A DNA stretch of 64,000 nucleotides from Clostridiales bacterium (GTDB lineage Bacteria; Bacillota; Clostridia; Christensenellales; UBA1242), in contig CAKJYJ010000003.1 of assembly GCA_918262735.1 (NCBI GenBank), positions 210,883 to 274,882 of the forward strand. The letters run 5' to 3'. The position numbers were made by a program, and so were the translations under genes. This document shows, in pieces, positions 35,954 through 44,923 of this stretch; within the stretch, counting starts at the first letter, position 1; every line of letters begins with the position of its first letter. The notes under the pieces are model-generated. The model made no database searches, was not told the DNA's origin, and saw only the letters and a list, made by a program, of their open reading frames with translations.

Positions 35954-37159
35954 TTACCTGGCAATTTCTTCCATCATCCAATCAACATAAATCCCATATC
36001 CTTTTGTTGCATCGTTTAGAAACACGTGCGTAACCGCGCCAATTATTTTCCCATTTTGTATAATTGGAGAACCACTCATTCCTTGAACAATCCCACCAGT
36101 TAATGAAATAAGCCTACTATCAGTTACTCTAAAAACAAAGCTTTTGTCACTGGAGGCTGGTTGATACTTTGCTTTTATTATTTCAATGTCAAATTCCTCC
36201 CTAACACCACCAACAGAACTAACAATTTTTGCTTTACCAAGTTTAACCAACATTCTACTGCCAATTTCCGCCGTTAAGTTTTCATCAACAAGCTCGTCCT
36301 TATTGAACACTTCACCAAAAACCCCACTTTTTGTGTTGGTTTCAACGCTTCCATATGGAGCCTTGGTTTGTGAAAATAAACACCTTAATTCCCCCGCGCT
36401 CCCCCTTTTTGCCTTTGTTATTCCAACCAGGTTGCACAAATATATTCCGCCATCTTTAACAGGTATTTCCACACCCGTTTCATAATCATTAATGCAATGA
36501 CCAAGTGCTCCAAATTTTCCATCTTTTGTAACAAAGGTCAACGTTCCAACACCTTGTGCATCATCACGCACCCAAAGACCCAACTTATAGTCATTCGTAT
36601 TTACATCAAATTGAGGTATTGCTACCACCTCTTTTTCATGACCATCCCTAATTATAACAATACTCGTTGGCTCATCTTTAATATTACTTAAGCAATCAAG
36701 AATATCTTGCGGTTCCTCAACATAAGTTTCTCCTATTTTTATTATTATATCTCCCGTATTAAAAACACTTTTAACCGAATTCGCCGAAACTTTATTTTCG
36801 CCAACCACAATAACCCCTTTAGAGTTTAATGAAAAGCCAAGAGGAATTCCTCCCAAATATACCTCACCACCATCCTCTAAAACAACCTCAACCCTTTTTA
36901 TTGGTAGAAACCCAAACAGTTTCAAACATAAGTAAGAGTTATGCCTTTTTTCTTTACCAACAACAAACGTATTGTTATTTACCTCAGCTGATATAAAATT
37001 CCCAAAAATTTTTTCACTATTAAAATCAACTAAATCGCTTTCAGTTAAATGTATTGAACTCGGCATATCCAATATTGCCCAAAACTCAATATTAAAGCAA
37101 AAGGCAACAAAAATAACAGCAAAAACAACACCAATAAGTTTTATAATTATCTTTTTCAT
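35954..37159 (-). CDS. spoIVB: SpoIVB serine peptidase
   Basis: 401 residues: N-terminal signal anchor, PDZ domain (about 105-190; GDIIIKIGETYVEEPQDIL) and S55 peptidase domain with the His in GALGHCIND and the Ser in VQGMSGSPIIQNGKIIGAVTH. Secreted from the forespore, it starts pro-sigma-K activation. It follows recN as in B. subtilis, but spo0A does not follow it here. Confidence 0.96.
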   Translation of the reverse strand: MKKIIIKLIGVVFAVIFVAFCFNIEFWAILDMPSSIHLTESDLVDFNSEKIFGNFISAEVNNNTFVVGKEKRHNSYLCLKLFGFLPIKRVEVVLEDGGEVYLGGIPLGFSLNSKGVIVVGENKVSANSVKSVFNTGDIIIKIGETYVEEPQDILDCLSNIKDEPTSIVIIRDGHEKEVVAIPQFDVNTNDYKLGLWVRDDAQGVGTLTFVTKDGKFGALGHCINDYETGVEIPVKDGGIYLCNLVGITKAKRGSAGELRCLFSQTKAPYGSVETNTKSGVFGEVFNKDELVDENLTAEIGSRMLVKLGKAKIVSSVGGVREEFDIEIIKAKYQPASSDKSFVFRVTDSRLISLTGGIVQGMSGSPIIQNGKIIGAVTHVFLNDATKGYGIYVDWMMEEIAR

Positions 37160-37231
37160 ACAACCTCACCCTTTTGTCAAACAAAAAATAAATAATAAAC
37201 CACAAATTTCAAATCACAACCCTATTGTTGA

Positions 37232-37260
37232 CTTAAAAAAACCACCCCATAAGGGTAGTT
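37232..37260 (-). terminator. recN terminator
   Basis: On the minus strand ACTACCC-TTATG-GGGTGGT is followed by T7. Confidence 0.85.
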
Positions 37261-37285
37261 TCTCAACATAATCAATAAATATACC

Positions 37286-38971
37286 TTATCTTTTAATCTC
37301 TGTCTTATATTGCTCTGCCTTATCTTTTAATTCACGAGCAAAACTAATTGCAACTGCTGTTGGTTGTGCTCCAGACACAACAGAAATATATTTAATAACC
37401 TCATCATCATCTAAGTATTTTACATGGGTATACGTTTTCCCACCTTCAACAGTTTTATATACATGAATATATCTATCTGCCATTGCTGTTACCTGACATA
37501 AATGAGTGATACATATCAATTGGTAATTGGTAGATAATAAAGCAAGCCTTTCGGCAACTCTCTGCCCAATTTCACCACTAATACCAGTGTCAACCTCATC
37601 AAAAACCAAAGTTGAGGTGTTAAAGCACTTTGCAAAAACATTCTTAAGTGCAAGCATAAATCTACTCATTTCGCCGCCAGAAATTGTTTTAGATAAACTT
37701 TTAAGCGACTCTCCGGTATTAGCCGATAATAAAAATTCAACATTATCAAGACCCTGCTTCGTGAAAGTAGCCTCATCAACACTTGGCAATTCACCAAAAC
37801 TAACAGCAAAAACAGCATTCTTAAAACCTAGGAGCTTTAACTCTTTATCAACGTCTTGCTCAATAACTTTTGCAACCTTTCTTCTGTAGTTGGATAATCC
37901 AACACATTGATTATAAAGCTCTTTAATTATTGTATTTTTTTGTTTATTTAATTCTGCAAGCCTTTCCTCGCCAAATAGAATATTATCGTAATCTTGTTTG
38001 ATTTTATTTAAGTATGCTAACACATCATTAATTGATGAACCATACTTCTTCATTAGCATCTTAATGTCATCATATCGTTTGTTTAATCTATCTAACTCGT
38101 TTTGATCATACCCATCTTCATTATATGATGACAAAGTGTCAACGATATCTCCGAGTTCTATTTTTGCTGATTTAATCCTATCAGCAATTTCATTCAAAGA
38201 TTCATCATACTTTGATGCATTCATAATATTGTGCTCACTTTCAGACAGCCGATCATAAACAGAAGACAATGACCCTAAAGCTAAATTAATGTTTTCAAAT
38301 ATCCTTTCAAAATGCGATAATTTATCAATCTTTTGTTTTAGCTCATCATCCTCGCCAACAAATGGGTTAATGTTTTCAATGTCCTTAATTTGATATTCTA
38401 ACAACTCCATTTCTCTTTCGCGATTTTCATTGTTGCCACCAAGTTTAGACATTTTTTCATTGATATCACGTAGTTGACACAATAAGTCTTCTATTTTATT
38501 TTTATAATCAAAAGACTCATCTGCCATATATGAGTCTAAAATGGTAATATGATTTTTAACTCTCAACAACTCAACATTCTCGTTTTGGGCATATGTATCA
38601 ACTATAAGTTCAGATAACTGTTTTAAAAAATTAACGGGGACTATTGTTCCGTTAACACGACAATCTGACTTACCATCAACACTCAAAGAACGAGTTATTA
38701 TAATATCGCCATCAAAATCAACATCATATTCGCTCAATAAATTAGTTGCAACATCACCAATATCTGTAAAAACAGCCTGAACAACACACTTGTTTTCGCC
38801 ACTTCTTATATTAAGTTTATTTGACTTGTCTCCCAAAACAAAAGAAAGTGCATCAATTATTAAACTTTTACCAGAACCGGTTTCGCCAACCAACACATTA
38901 AATCCATTGCCAAATTCAATAACCTCATCTTGTAAAAGTGCAAAATTTTTTATCCTTAAAGTTTGAAGCAT
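37286..38971 (-). CDS. recN: DNA repair protein RecN
   Basis: 561 residues, an SMC-like ATPase: Walker A GETGSGKSLIIDALSF, long central coiled coil, signature LSGGEMSRFMLALKN and Walker B LVFDEVDTGISGEIG. It helps organise broken DNA ends for RecA repair. It follows argR by seven bases, the usual argR-recN pair. Confidence 0.97.
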   Translation of the reverse strand: MLQTLRIKNFALLQDEVIEFGNGFNVLVGETGSGKSLIIDALSFVLGDKSNKLNIRSGENKCVVQAVFTDIGDVATNLLSEYDVDFDGDIIITRSLSVDGKSDCRVNGTIVPVNFLKQLSELIVDTYAQNENVELLRVKNHITILDSYMADESFDYKNKIEDLLCQLRDINEKMSKLGGNNENREREMELLEYQIKDIENINPFVGEDDELKQKIDKLSHFERIFENINLALGSLSSVYDRLSESEHNIMNASKYDESLNEIADRIKSAKIELGDIVDTLSSYNEDGYDQNELDRLNKRYDDIKMLMKKYGSSINDVLAYLNKIKQDYDNILFGEERLAELNKQKNTIIKELYNQCVGLSNYRRKVAKVIEQDVDKELKLLGFKNAVFAVSFGELPSVDEATFTKQGLDNVEFLLSANTGESLKSLSKTISGGEMSRFMLALKNVFAKCFNTSTLVFDEVDTGISGEIGQRVAERLALLSTNYQLICITHLCQVTAMADRYIHVYKTVEGGKTYTHVKYLDDDEVIKYISVVSGAQPTAVAISFARELKDKAEQYKTEIKR

Positions 38972-38978
38972 ATATTAA

Positions 38979-39431
38979 TTACCCCATCACATCAATAATT
39001 GTATTGGTTGCACTAATGGCCTTTTGCTCAGAATCAAAATATATTGTTACACAATCATCACCACATGTTGAACCAAGAACATCAATTAAATTCAACTTAT
39101 CAATAAGAGAACAAACACCACTAGCAAATTGTTTTACTGTTCTAATTAAACACACAGTCCCAACTCGCTTAACAGAGATTACGCACATTTTGAATAGATT
39201 AATATTCTTATTGCTAACACCCTGATCACCAGAATCAACAAGGGCATACTTGTACCGCCCTTCAGAACCTAAAACTTTAATTAAACCAAGTTCTTTAATA
39301 TCTCTTGAAATTGTTGCTTGTGTAATGTCAAAATTTGCAGCCTTAAGCAATGACACAAGTTCGTCTTGTGTCTCAATTTCTCTGGTTGATATTAATTCTA
39401 ATATCTTTGACTGTCTTAATGATCGTGCCAC
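38979..39431 (-). CDS. argR: Arginine repressor ArgR/AhrC
   Basis: 150 residues: an N-terminal winged helix (LVSLLKAANFDITQATISRDIKELGLIKV) and a C-terminal arginine-binding oligomerisation domain (GTVCLIRTVKQFASGVCSLID, LGSTCGDDCVTIYF). The start is GTG behind AAGGAG. It probably represses itself through the ARG-box-like sites upstream. Confidence 0.95.
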   Translation of the reverse strand: MARSLRQSKILELISTREIETQDELVSLLKAANFDITQATISRDIKELGLIKVLGSEGRYKYALVDSGDQGVSNKNINLFKMCVISVKRVGTVCLIRTVKQFASGVCSLIDKLNLIDVLGSTCGDDCVTIYFDSEQKAISATNTIIDVMG

Positions 39432-39451
39432 GCAATATCTCCTTCTAACAC

Positions 39452-39480
39452 GTCAATCGCTTTATTATAAAGGGATTGAC
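39452..39480 (-). promoter_or_regulatory. 29-bp palindrome covering the argR -10 box
   Basis: GTCAATC-G-CTTTAT-T-ATAAAG-G-GATTGAC (plus strand) is symmetrical except at the G/G pair. Its centre contains TATAAT on the minus strand, the only good -10 for argR. It could be an operator or a 5' hairpin. Confidence 0.55.
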
Positions 39481-39487
39481 CCACCAA

Positions 39488-39666
39488 TGCATAATTATAA
39501 ATTTATGTTTATGCATGTTAAGTTTCATTATTATACAATATAATTTATAATTATGCAAGCGATTTTTTGTATATTTATTCATATTTTTTTGATAAAAATT
39601 TATTAACATGAATTAATATAAATTAAAAATGTATGAATAATCTGGGTTATGCATAAAGTGAATTCA
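39488..39666. promoter_or_regulatory. Cluster of ARG-box-like half-sites upstream of argR
   Basis: TGCATAATTATAAATT (39488-39503) recurs exactly inverted at 39542-39557. Further ATTCAT/ATGAAT/ATGCAT elements lie at 39577, 39608, 39633 and 39649, plus TGAATTCA at 39659. These fit the arginine-operator half-sites TGAAT/ATTCA. The remaining bases to 39780 show no gene. Confidence 0.5.
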
Positions 39667-39774
39667 ACAATACTTTGTTAAAAATTTTATTATTTTATAT
39701 AAAAAATAGTTTGAAGCCCCCAATTATACCCTACCCCAAACAATTTGGTTACTAGCACTATTATTATATTACAC

Positions 39775-39805
39775 AATTAAAAAGTGTAAGCAATAAAGCT
39801 TACAC
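39775..39805 (-). terminator. Terminator of the oapA-like gene
   Basis: On the minus strand GTGTAAGC-TTTATT-GCTTACAC is followed by TTTTTAATT; perfect 8-bp stem. Confidence 0.88.
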
Positions 39806-39829
39806 CCCGCGTGAATTATTCTTGATATT

Positions 39830-40417
39830 TTAATTTTTTTTCTGCCCGGAACCATAACCAAATATGCTGAGAAATTTTCCAACCCTAAGTATAATTCCAT
39901 TACAGTTATTTATTGCACACCTCTTTCCAAGTGCCTTACCAAAAATTGTTATTCCAGCAATTAACGCCGTAATTAATGACGCAATAAGAATTGACAAACT
40001 CGCATTGTCTGAATTCAATAATATTTTCGCAACAATACTAGCGCCAGCCGCACCACTCAATATTCCACAAACATCACCAATAACATCCGCACACAATGAT
40101 GCAACCTTATCTGCATTCCTTATAAGCGCCAAACTTTCTTTAGCTCCCCTAACCTTTTTGGATGCCATCGCCACAAACGGCTCTTTATTACAAGCGGTAA
40201 TTGCCACACCAATCATATCGGTTATTATTGCTATTGCAACAAAAACAACAATTATAACAACAGCAACAATTATTCCAGCACTTCCAAGAATAAATTCTGA
40301 AACTATACTAAAACACAATGACAAAGCAACGGCCATAACAAACACTTTTAATGGCCAAAAACTATTAACACTCTGTTTACGAACCTTTTTATTCTTCTCT
40401 TTCGGGTTATCTTCCAT
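39830..40417 (-). CDS. oapA: OLE-associated membrane protein (OapA-like)
   Basis: 195 residues with a basic N-terminus and four hydrophobic segments (about 25-45, 46-75, 115-136, 141-164). Between the second and third sits the charged stretch KKVRGAKESLALIRNADKVA. OapA of Bacillus halodurans is a four-helix protein that binds OLE RNA and is encoded just downstream of it. Here the gene lies about 100 bases downstream of the RNA on the same strand, with argR-recN next, matching the known locus. Similarity to DUF21/CNNM membrane domains is also visible. The call rests on size, topology and context. Confidence 0.72.
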   Translation of the reverse strand: MEDNPKEKNKKVRKQSVNSFWPLKVFVMAVALSLCFSIVSEFILGSAGIIVAVVIIVVFVAIAIITDMIGVAITACNKEPFVAMASKKVRGAKESLALIRNADKVASLCADVIGDVCGILSGAAGASIVAKILLNSDNASLSILIASLITALIAGITIFGKALGKRCAINNCNGIILRVGKFLSIFGYGSGQKKN

Positions 40418-40515
40418 TATTATTCCTTTATATATTATATATTAACGTATTACATTGTATGAAATAAAAAAACATATTATACTTTAACCCATAACAACAT
40501 AATAACGTGCTAACA

Positions 40516-41090
40516 AAAAAAAATGAAGGTAATATTCTAAGTAAACCTTGCGACATAGGTTCGGTTGGATTTCCCACCTGGTGGACTTTTCGTTACCAAA
40601 AAGCAGTTTCCTTTTACCCACTGGCACTCACCGAATCGCCACTAAGCGCGCACTATAATCCCTAAAATATCTGATGATATACATCAACAGCCTAGAGGTT
40701 TTCCCAAACACCATTGTTTGCCCTTAGCTTGTTTTGCATATTACGTTTCAATGACATAGCCTTATTAATGCACAGCGCTATGTATTATTTTGGCATTAAC
40801 CGCCATATCCCCGTAACACACTCAAAGCAGGCTACACTGCACACAATTTTTGTCATATGCAGGTTCACGCCCAACCAGCAGGAAACTCGTAAGTCTTCCG
40901 CCAAATTGGGTCTCCACGACAAATGGGTTCAAAATTGTATGCCGTTACAATCCTCCCAAATGCCTTAACTCCCAGCATCTGCCCCAATTTGGGCAATCAA
41001 AGCAAACACCAAGAACTTCACAGATATGCCCTTCGACGCCATATAGTATCGCCTTCCAGACAAACTCAAATGACTAGGATACTGCACCTT
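40516..41090 (-). ncRNA. ole: OLE RNA (ornate, large, extremophilic RNA)
   Basis: About 575 nt without a credible ORF, noticeably richer in G and C than its surroundings, transcribed from a perfect promoter. It sits immediately upstream of the oapA-like gene, with argR-recN beyond and xseB-xseA nearby. Known OLE RNAs are about 610 nt and occupy this same setting. The 3' end holds compact hairpins (CTTTT-TGGTAACG-AAAAG, CCACC-AGG-TGG, AACCT-ATGTCGCA-AGGTT) and ends at a T9 run. OLE forms a membrane-associated ribonucleoprotein with OapA. Identification is by context and remembered consensus, not by covariance search. Confidence 0.8.
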
Positions 41091-41097
41091 CGTATAT

Positions 41098-41126
41098 ATT
41101 ATACAATATTTTTCAAGTAAAATCAA
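41098..41126 (-). promoter_or_regulatory. OLE RNA promoter
   Basis: On the minus strand TTGATT (41121-41126), a 17-nt spacer and TATAAT (41098-41103). Transcription should start near 41091. Confidence 0.85.
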
Positions 41127-41143
41127 GGTCTTTTGATTAAATA

Positions 41144-41171
41144 TTGACATATGCCCAGAATAATATATAAT
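41144..41171 (+). promoter_or_regulatory. Promoter of the HAD-family gene
   Basis: TTGACA (41144-41149), a 16-nt spacer and TATAAT (41166-41171), divergent from the OLE promoter with 17 bases between the two -35 boxes. Confidence 0.8.
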
Positions 41172-41193
41172 ATATTCACAAGGAGAATCACAA

Positions 41194-41739
41194 ATGCTCA
41201 TCTTTATTGATCTAGACGGCACCCTGTTTGACACATATTCACTTAATCCTCAAAATAATGGTGAATGGATTTATGCATATGCCAGCGCACCACTTATGAA
41301 AGGGGCGAATGAAACAATATCTGAGTTAAATAACAATGGTGACTATTGTATAGCAATCACACAAAGAGGAGTAAATCTTGGCAAAATTGTGTATGATATA
41401 TCAAAAAATGCCATACTTTCAAGAATAAAACCAAAATCAAACATAAAGGGATTAATTTGGAAAGTTGACAACAAAACCAAATTTATTGTTGAAAATCACG
41501 AAAAAATCAACCACACCATTGGCAAACACTACCCCTTTAATCAAATTGTTTTAATTGACGACGACATTGACACAGTGGCACAAGCAGCACAAGCTGGGTT
41601 TTTAGGAATACTATTTGGTGCCAAAAGCACCGATACCACCAGCAAATTACCACCAAATCTAAAAATTGCTGAAGATTGGAATGAAGTAAAAACAATAATC
41701 AACACATATAAATGTGTTAACAGAGAAAATCAAATATAA
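41194..41739 (+). CDS. HAD-superfamily hydrolase
   Basis: 181 residues. Motif I is FIDLDGTLFDTY, motif II is AITQRG, and QIVLIDDDIDTVAQAAQAGF is motif IV. It looks like a small phosphatase without a recognisable cap domain; substrate unknown. AGGAG precedes ATG 41194. It is read away from OLE. Confidence 0.8.
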   Translation: MLIFIDLDGTLFDTYSLNPQNNGEWIYAYASAPLMKGANETISELNNNGDYCIAITQRGVNLGKIVYDISKNAILSRIKPKSNIKGLIWKVDNKTKFIVENHEKINHTIGKHYPFNQIVLIDDDIDTVAQAAQAGFLGILFGAKSTDTTSKLPPNLKIAEDWNEVKTIINTYKCVNRENQI

Positions 41740-41743
41740 GAAA

Positions 41744-41780
41744 TAATAAAAAATGACAATCAACTGTCATTTTTTTTTGT
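41744..41780. terminator. Bidirectional terminator between the HAD gene and proS
   Basis: AAATGACA-ATCAAC-TGTCATTT flanked by A and T runs. Confidence 0.85.
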
Positions 41781-41805
41781 TTAAAATAACGTAATAGAAA
41801 CACGA

Positions 41806-43515
41806 TTAAAATTTTTGACTAGCAACATAGCCTTTTAAGAAACTAACAGCATTTTCAATTGAAATCATTTTTTTGTCGCCACCAGTTCTAAATGCAATTT
41901 CAACATTCCCATCTTGCAAACTTCTTGGGCTAACAACAACCCTAACAGGAATACCAAGCAATTCAGAATCGGCAAATTTATATCCGGCAGAAACATCCCT
42001 ATCATCATATAAAACATCAACGCCACATTGCTGTAATTGGTCATACAACTCCAAAGACTTTAACTTAACATTTTCATCATCAAGCCTTAATGGACAAATT
42101 TCAACTTCCCAAGGTGCGATGTTCATATTCCAAACAAGCCCCTTATCATCACCAGACTCTTCAGCAACACAAGCCAAATTTCTACCAACACCAATACCAT
42201 AACAACCCATTATTGGATTAATTTCTCCACCATCAGGCATGTGAATTGTCATATTCATTGGCTTCGTATACTTTGTTCCTAATTGGAAAATATTTCCAAT
42301 TTCAACACCTCTATAAATTTTTAACTTGCCACCGCAAGCCACACAACCCTCGCCATCTTTTACTTTGGAAACATCATAATACACAACATTTGGTATATCT
42401 CTATCAGTACTAACACCCTTTATATGGTATTTTTCTTTATTTGCACCACATATCATATTTTTTTCATCACGCAATGATTCATCAAACAAAACAACAATAT
42501 TTTTATCATTAATACCTATTGGGCCAATATTACCCTTAACCAAACTTGTCTCATCTAAATCTTTTGGTGCAATATCTTTTCCTATTATAAATTTTACTTT
42601 TGCCTCATTAACTTCCAAATCACCCCTAACAAAAACAATTAATGATTTTTCTGTATCTCCTTCCATAGCATAGCACACCGCTTTAATTGTTTTTTCTGGG
42701 CTAACCTTAAATAACTCGCATATCTCATCAATTGTTTTGGCATCTCCCGTGTACACTTCTTGCAATTCCGCGTCAACATCCTGAACCTTGTCAAGGATAC
42801 CTTTTGCCACCTCAACGTTTGCCTTATAACCACATTTATCACAAATTGCTATACTATCTTCTCCGATATCCGTTAATAACATATATTCGTGGGCTATTTT
42901 TCCACCCATCATACCAGAATCACCAGCAACTGCAATAACATTTTTTAAACCAATTCGCTTATATATGTTAAAATATGCGTCATAAACCTTCTTATAGTAT
43001 TCTTCCAAATCCTCTTGAGAAGTGTGAAAAGAATATGCATCTTTCATTATAAACTCTCTAACACGAATAAGACCCGCACGAGACCTTGGCTCATCTCTAA
43101 ATTTTGTTTGTATTTGATAAATCATAAATGGAAGCTGGTCATATGACTTTGCTGTGTTTTTTGCCATATGAACAGCCGCCTCTTCGTGTGTCATACCCAA
43201 AAGCATGTCGTGATTATTTCTATCTTTGAATCTAACCATTTCTGAGCCTATTGACGTATATCTTCCACTTTCTTCCCACATTTCCCTTGGCATAACAACA
43301 GGAAATAGAACTTCTTGCCCCCCAACTTTATTCATTTCTTCTCTAATTATATTTTGTATCTTAACACTTACTTTTTGTGCTGGTGGAAGCATTGAGTATA
43401 TACCATTGCTAACCTGCTTAATATAACCAGCTCTCATAAGAAGAGCTTGGCTTTTTACCGTTGCAACCGAAGGAATCTCCTTGGTTCTCTCGCCTAATAA
43501 CTTTGATAATTTCAT
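41806..43515 (-). CDS. proS: Prolyl-tRNA synthetase, bacterial type
   Basis: 569 residues with class II motifs (FRDEPRSRAGLIRVREFIMKDAYSF, MGCYGIGVGRNLAC) and an inserted YbaK-like editing domain (about 225-385) between motifs 2 and 3. The C-terminal anticodon-binding domain follows. It sits where clostridial OLE loci often carry isoprenoid genes. Confidence 0.97.
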   Translation of the reverse strand: MKLSKLLGERTKEIPSVATVKSQALLMRAGYIKQVSNGIYSMLPPAQKVSVKIQNIIREEMNKVGGQEVLFPVVMPREMWEESGRYTSIGSEMVRFKDRNNHDMLLGMTHEEAAVHMAKNTAKSYDQLPFMIYQIQTKFRDEPRSRAGLIRVREFIMKDAYSFHTSQEDLEEYYKKVYDAYFNIYKRIGLKNVIAVAGDSGMMGGKIAHEYMLLTDIGEDSIAICDKCGYKANVEVAKGILDKVQDVDAELQEVYTGDAKTIDEICELFKVSPEKTIKAVCYAMEGDTEKSLIVFVRGDLEVNEAKVKFIIGKDIAPKDLDETSLVKGNIGPIGINDKNIVVLFDESLRDEKNMICGANKEKYHIKGVSTDRDIPNVVYYDVSKVKDGEGCVACGGKLKIYRGVEIGNIFQLGTKYTKPMNMTIHMPDGGEINPIMGCYGIGVGRNLACVAEESGDDKGLVWNMNIAPWEVEICPLRLDDENVKLKSLELYDQLQQCGVDVLYDDRDVSAGYKFADSELLGIPVRVVVSPRSLQDGNVEIAFRTGGDKKMISIENAVSFLKGYVASQKF

Positions 43516-43528
43516 ATTAATTCAACTC

Positions 43529-43735
43529 CTATTCCATATTTTCCTCTATTAAAGAACCAAGACTCTCTCTAATAACTGTTACTTTTCCTTTAACATTTTC
43601 AAACTTTTCATTCAATTCTTTACATAACTGAGCACCCCGCTCAAACATTGTGGCTGCCTCATCAAATTTTAAATCACCACTCTCTAATTTTTGAATAATA
43701 GCTTCTAATTCCTTAACCCCATCTTCAAAACTCAT
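43529..43735 (-). CDS. xseB: Exodeoxyribonuclease VII small subunit
   Basis: 68 residues: FEDGVKELEAIIQKLESGDLKFDEA is the XseB signature. It lies 3 bases after xseA, with which it forms the single-strand-specific exonuclease VII. Confidence 0.95.
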   Translation of the reverse strand: MSFEDGVKELEAIIQKLESGDLKFDEAATMFERGAQLCKELNEKFENVKGKVTVIRESLGSLIEENME

Positions 43736-43738
43736 CTT

Positions 43739-44923
43739 TCACCTCTTATCTATATCTTTTATTTCAGCATTCACAACACCATCTTTGAATACTATACCAA
43801 TAGTATCATTTTTATTTAAATTCTTACAAGTTGTAATGTACTCACCGCCATATTTAACACAAGCATAGCCAAGTTTTAATATCTCATTTGGATTTAACTT
43901 TTCAAAAACCTTAAGCATTGAACCAAGCATATACTCACGTTTGTCAATATATAAATCAATATTTTTCTTTAATGCCACTATATCATAGTTATACACATTA
44001 TAGCAATCTTCAATATACTCGTTATATTTATAAACAATATTTGACGAGTAATCAACTATTCTTTGCTTAACATCTTTCAAGTAATTATCCATTTGAATAA
44101 AAAGGCGTTTTTTAAATCCATCTAAAATGTTTTTTCTATCATTAACATCTGCACAAATAAGCTCTGCGGCAACGCTTGGAGTTGGTGCCCTCATGTCACT
44201 GCAAAAATCAATGATTGTATAGTCCGTTTCATGCCCCACTGCAGACATAATAAACTTATTACAATTATGCGTTGCATTTGCCACAATCTCGGTGTTGAAT
44301 GGTTGTAAATCTTCAAAAGACCCACCACCACGAGCAACAACAATAACATCAACATTGTAGCCGTCTAGCACTTCAATACCGTGGGCAATTTCATTTTCGG
44401 CACCGTCACCCTGAACTTTGACAGGATATAAAACAATATCTATTGAGGGATTTCGCCTTGTTCTAACATTGATGATATCCCTTATAACGGCACCGCCCTC
44501 ACTTGAAACAACACCGATTCTTTTAATATCTTTAGGTAATTGTTTTTTATTTTTCTCATCAAAATAACCAAGTGTTGATAATTTTTCTTTCAATTCAAGA
44601 AATTTTTTATATATTAAGCTCTGACCATACTGTTCAATTTTAACTACTGTAAAATTAATTTTTCCCGCTTTATTATAGTACTTAACAGAACCTATAACCA
44701 TAACGCTATCGCCGTTTTTGAAATCCGCAAAATCATCTGCCGAAAAGCACACGCAAGAAAGGGCACTGCTTTCATCTTTTAGTGTAAAGTAGGCAGTACC
44801 CCTAACATTCGACCAACCAGATATTTCACCGACAACACAAATTCCGTGCAATAACTCTTCCGCATCAAACACCTGTTTTATATATGTGTTCAATTGAGTT
44901 ACCGTTATTGGCTTATATGACAT
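43739..44923 (-). CDS. xseA: Exodeoxyribonuclease VII large subunit
   Basis: 394 residues: an N-terminal OB fold (VVGEISGWSNVRGTAYFTLKDE) and the catalytic region (RIGVVSSEGGAVIRDI, VIVVARGGGSFEDLQPFN, SAVGHETDYTIIDFCSDMRAPTPSVAAEL). ATG 44923 follows GAAGG inside the end of nusB; the track GTG lies within that site. Confidence 0.96.
   Translation of the reverse strand: MSYKPITVTQLNTYIKQVFDAEELLHGICVVGEISGWSNVRGTAYFTLKDESSALSCVCFSADDFADFKNGDSVMVIGSVKYYNKAGKINFTVVKIEQYGQSLIYKKFLELKEKLSTLGYFDEKNKKQLPKDIKRIGVVSSEGGAVIRDIINVRTRRNPSIDIVLYPVKVQGDGAENEIAHGIEVLDGYNVDVIVVARGGGSFEDLQPFNTEIVANATHNCNKFIMSAVGHETDYTIIDFCSDMRAPTPSVAAELICADVNDRKNILDGFKKRLFIQMDNYLKDVKQRIVDYSSNIVYKYNEYIEDCYNVYNYDIVALKKNIDLYIDKREYMLGSMLKVFEKLNPNEILKLGYACVKYGGEYITTCKNLNKNDTIGIVFKDGVVNAEIKDIDKR

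Noticed and set aside
40516-41090. Structured RNA considered as RNase P RNA or tmRNA
   Set aside because: The RNase P motif GAGGAAAGTCC and a tRNA-like tmRNA end with CCA are both absent. The oapA-argR context fits OLE.
40714-41234. Several ORFs of 65-89 residues on both strands over the OLE region
   Set aside because: They overlap one another, lack ribosome-binding sites and have Cys/Pro/Gln-rich compositions unlike neighbouring proteins. The region reads as structured RNA.
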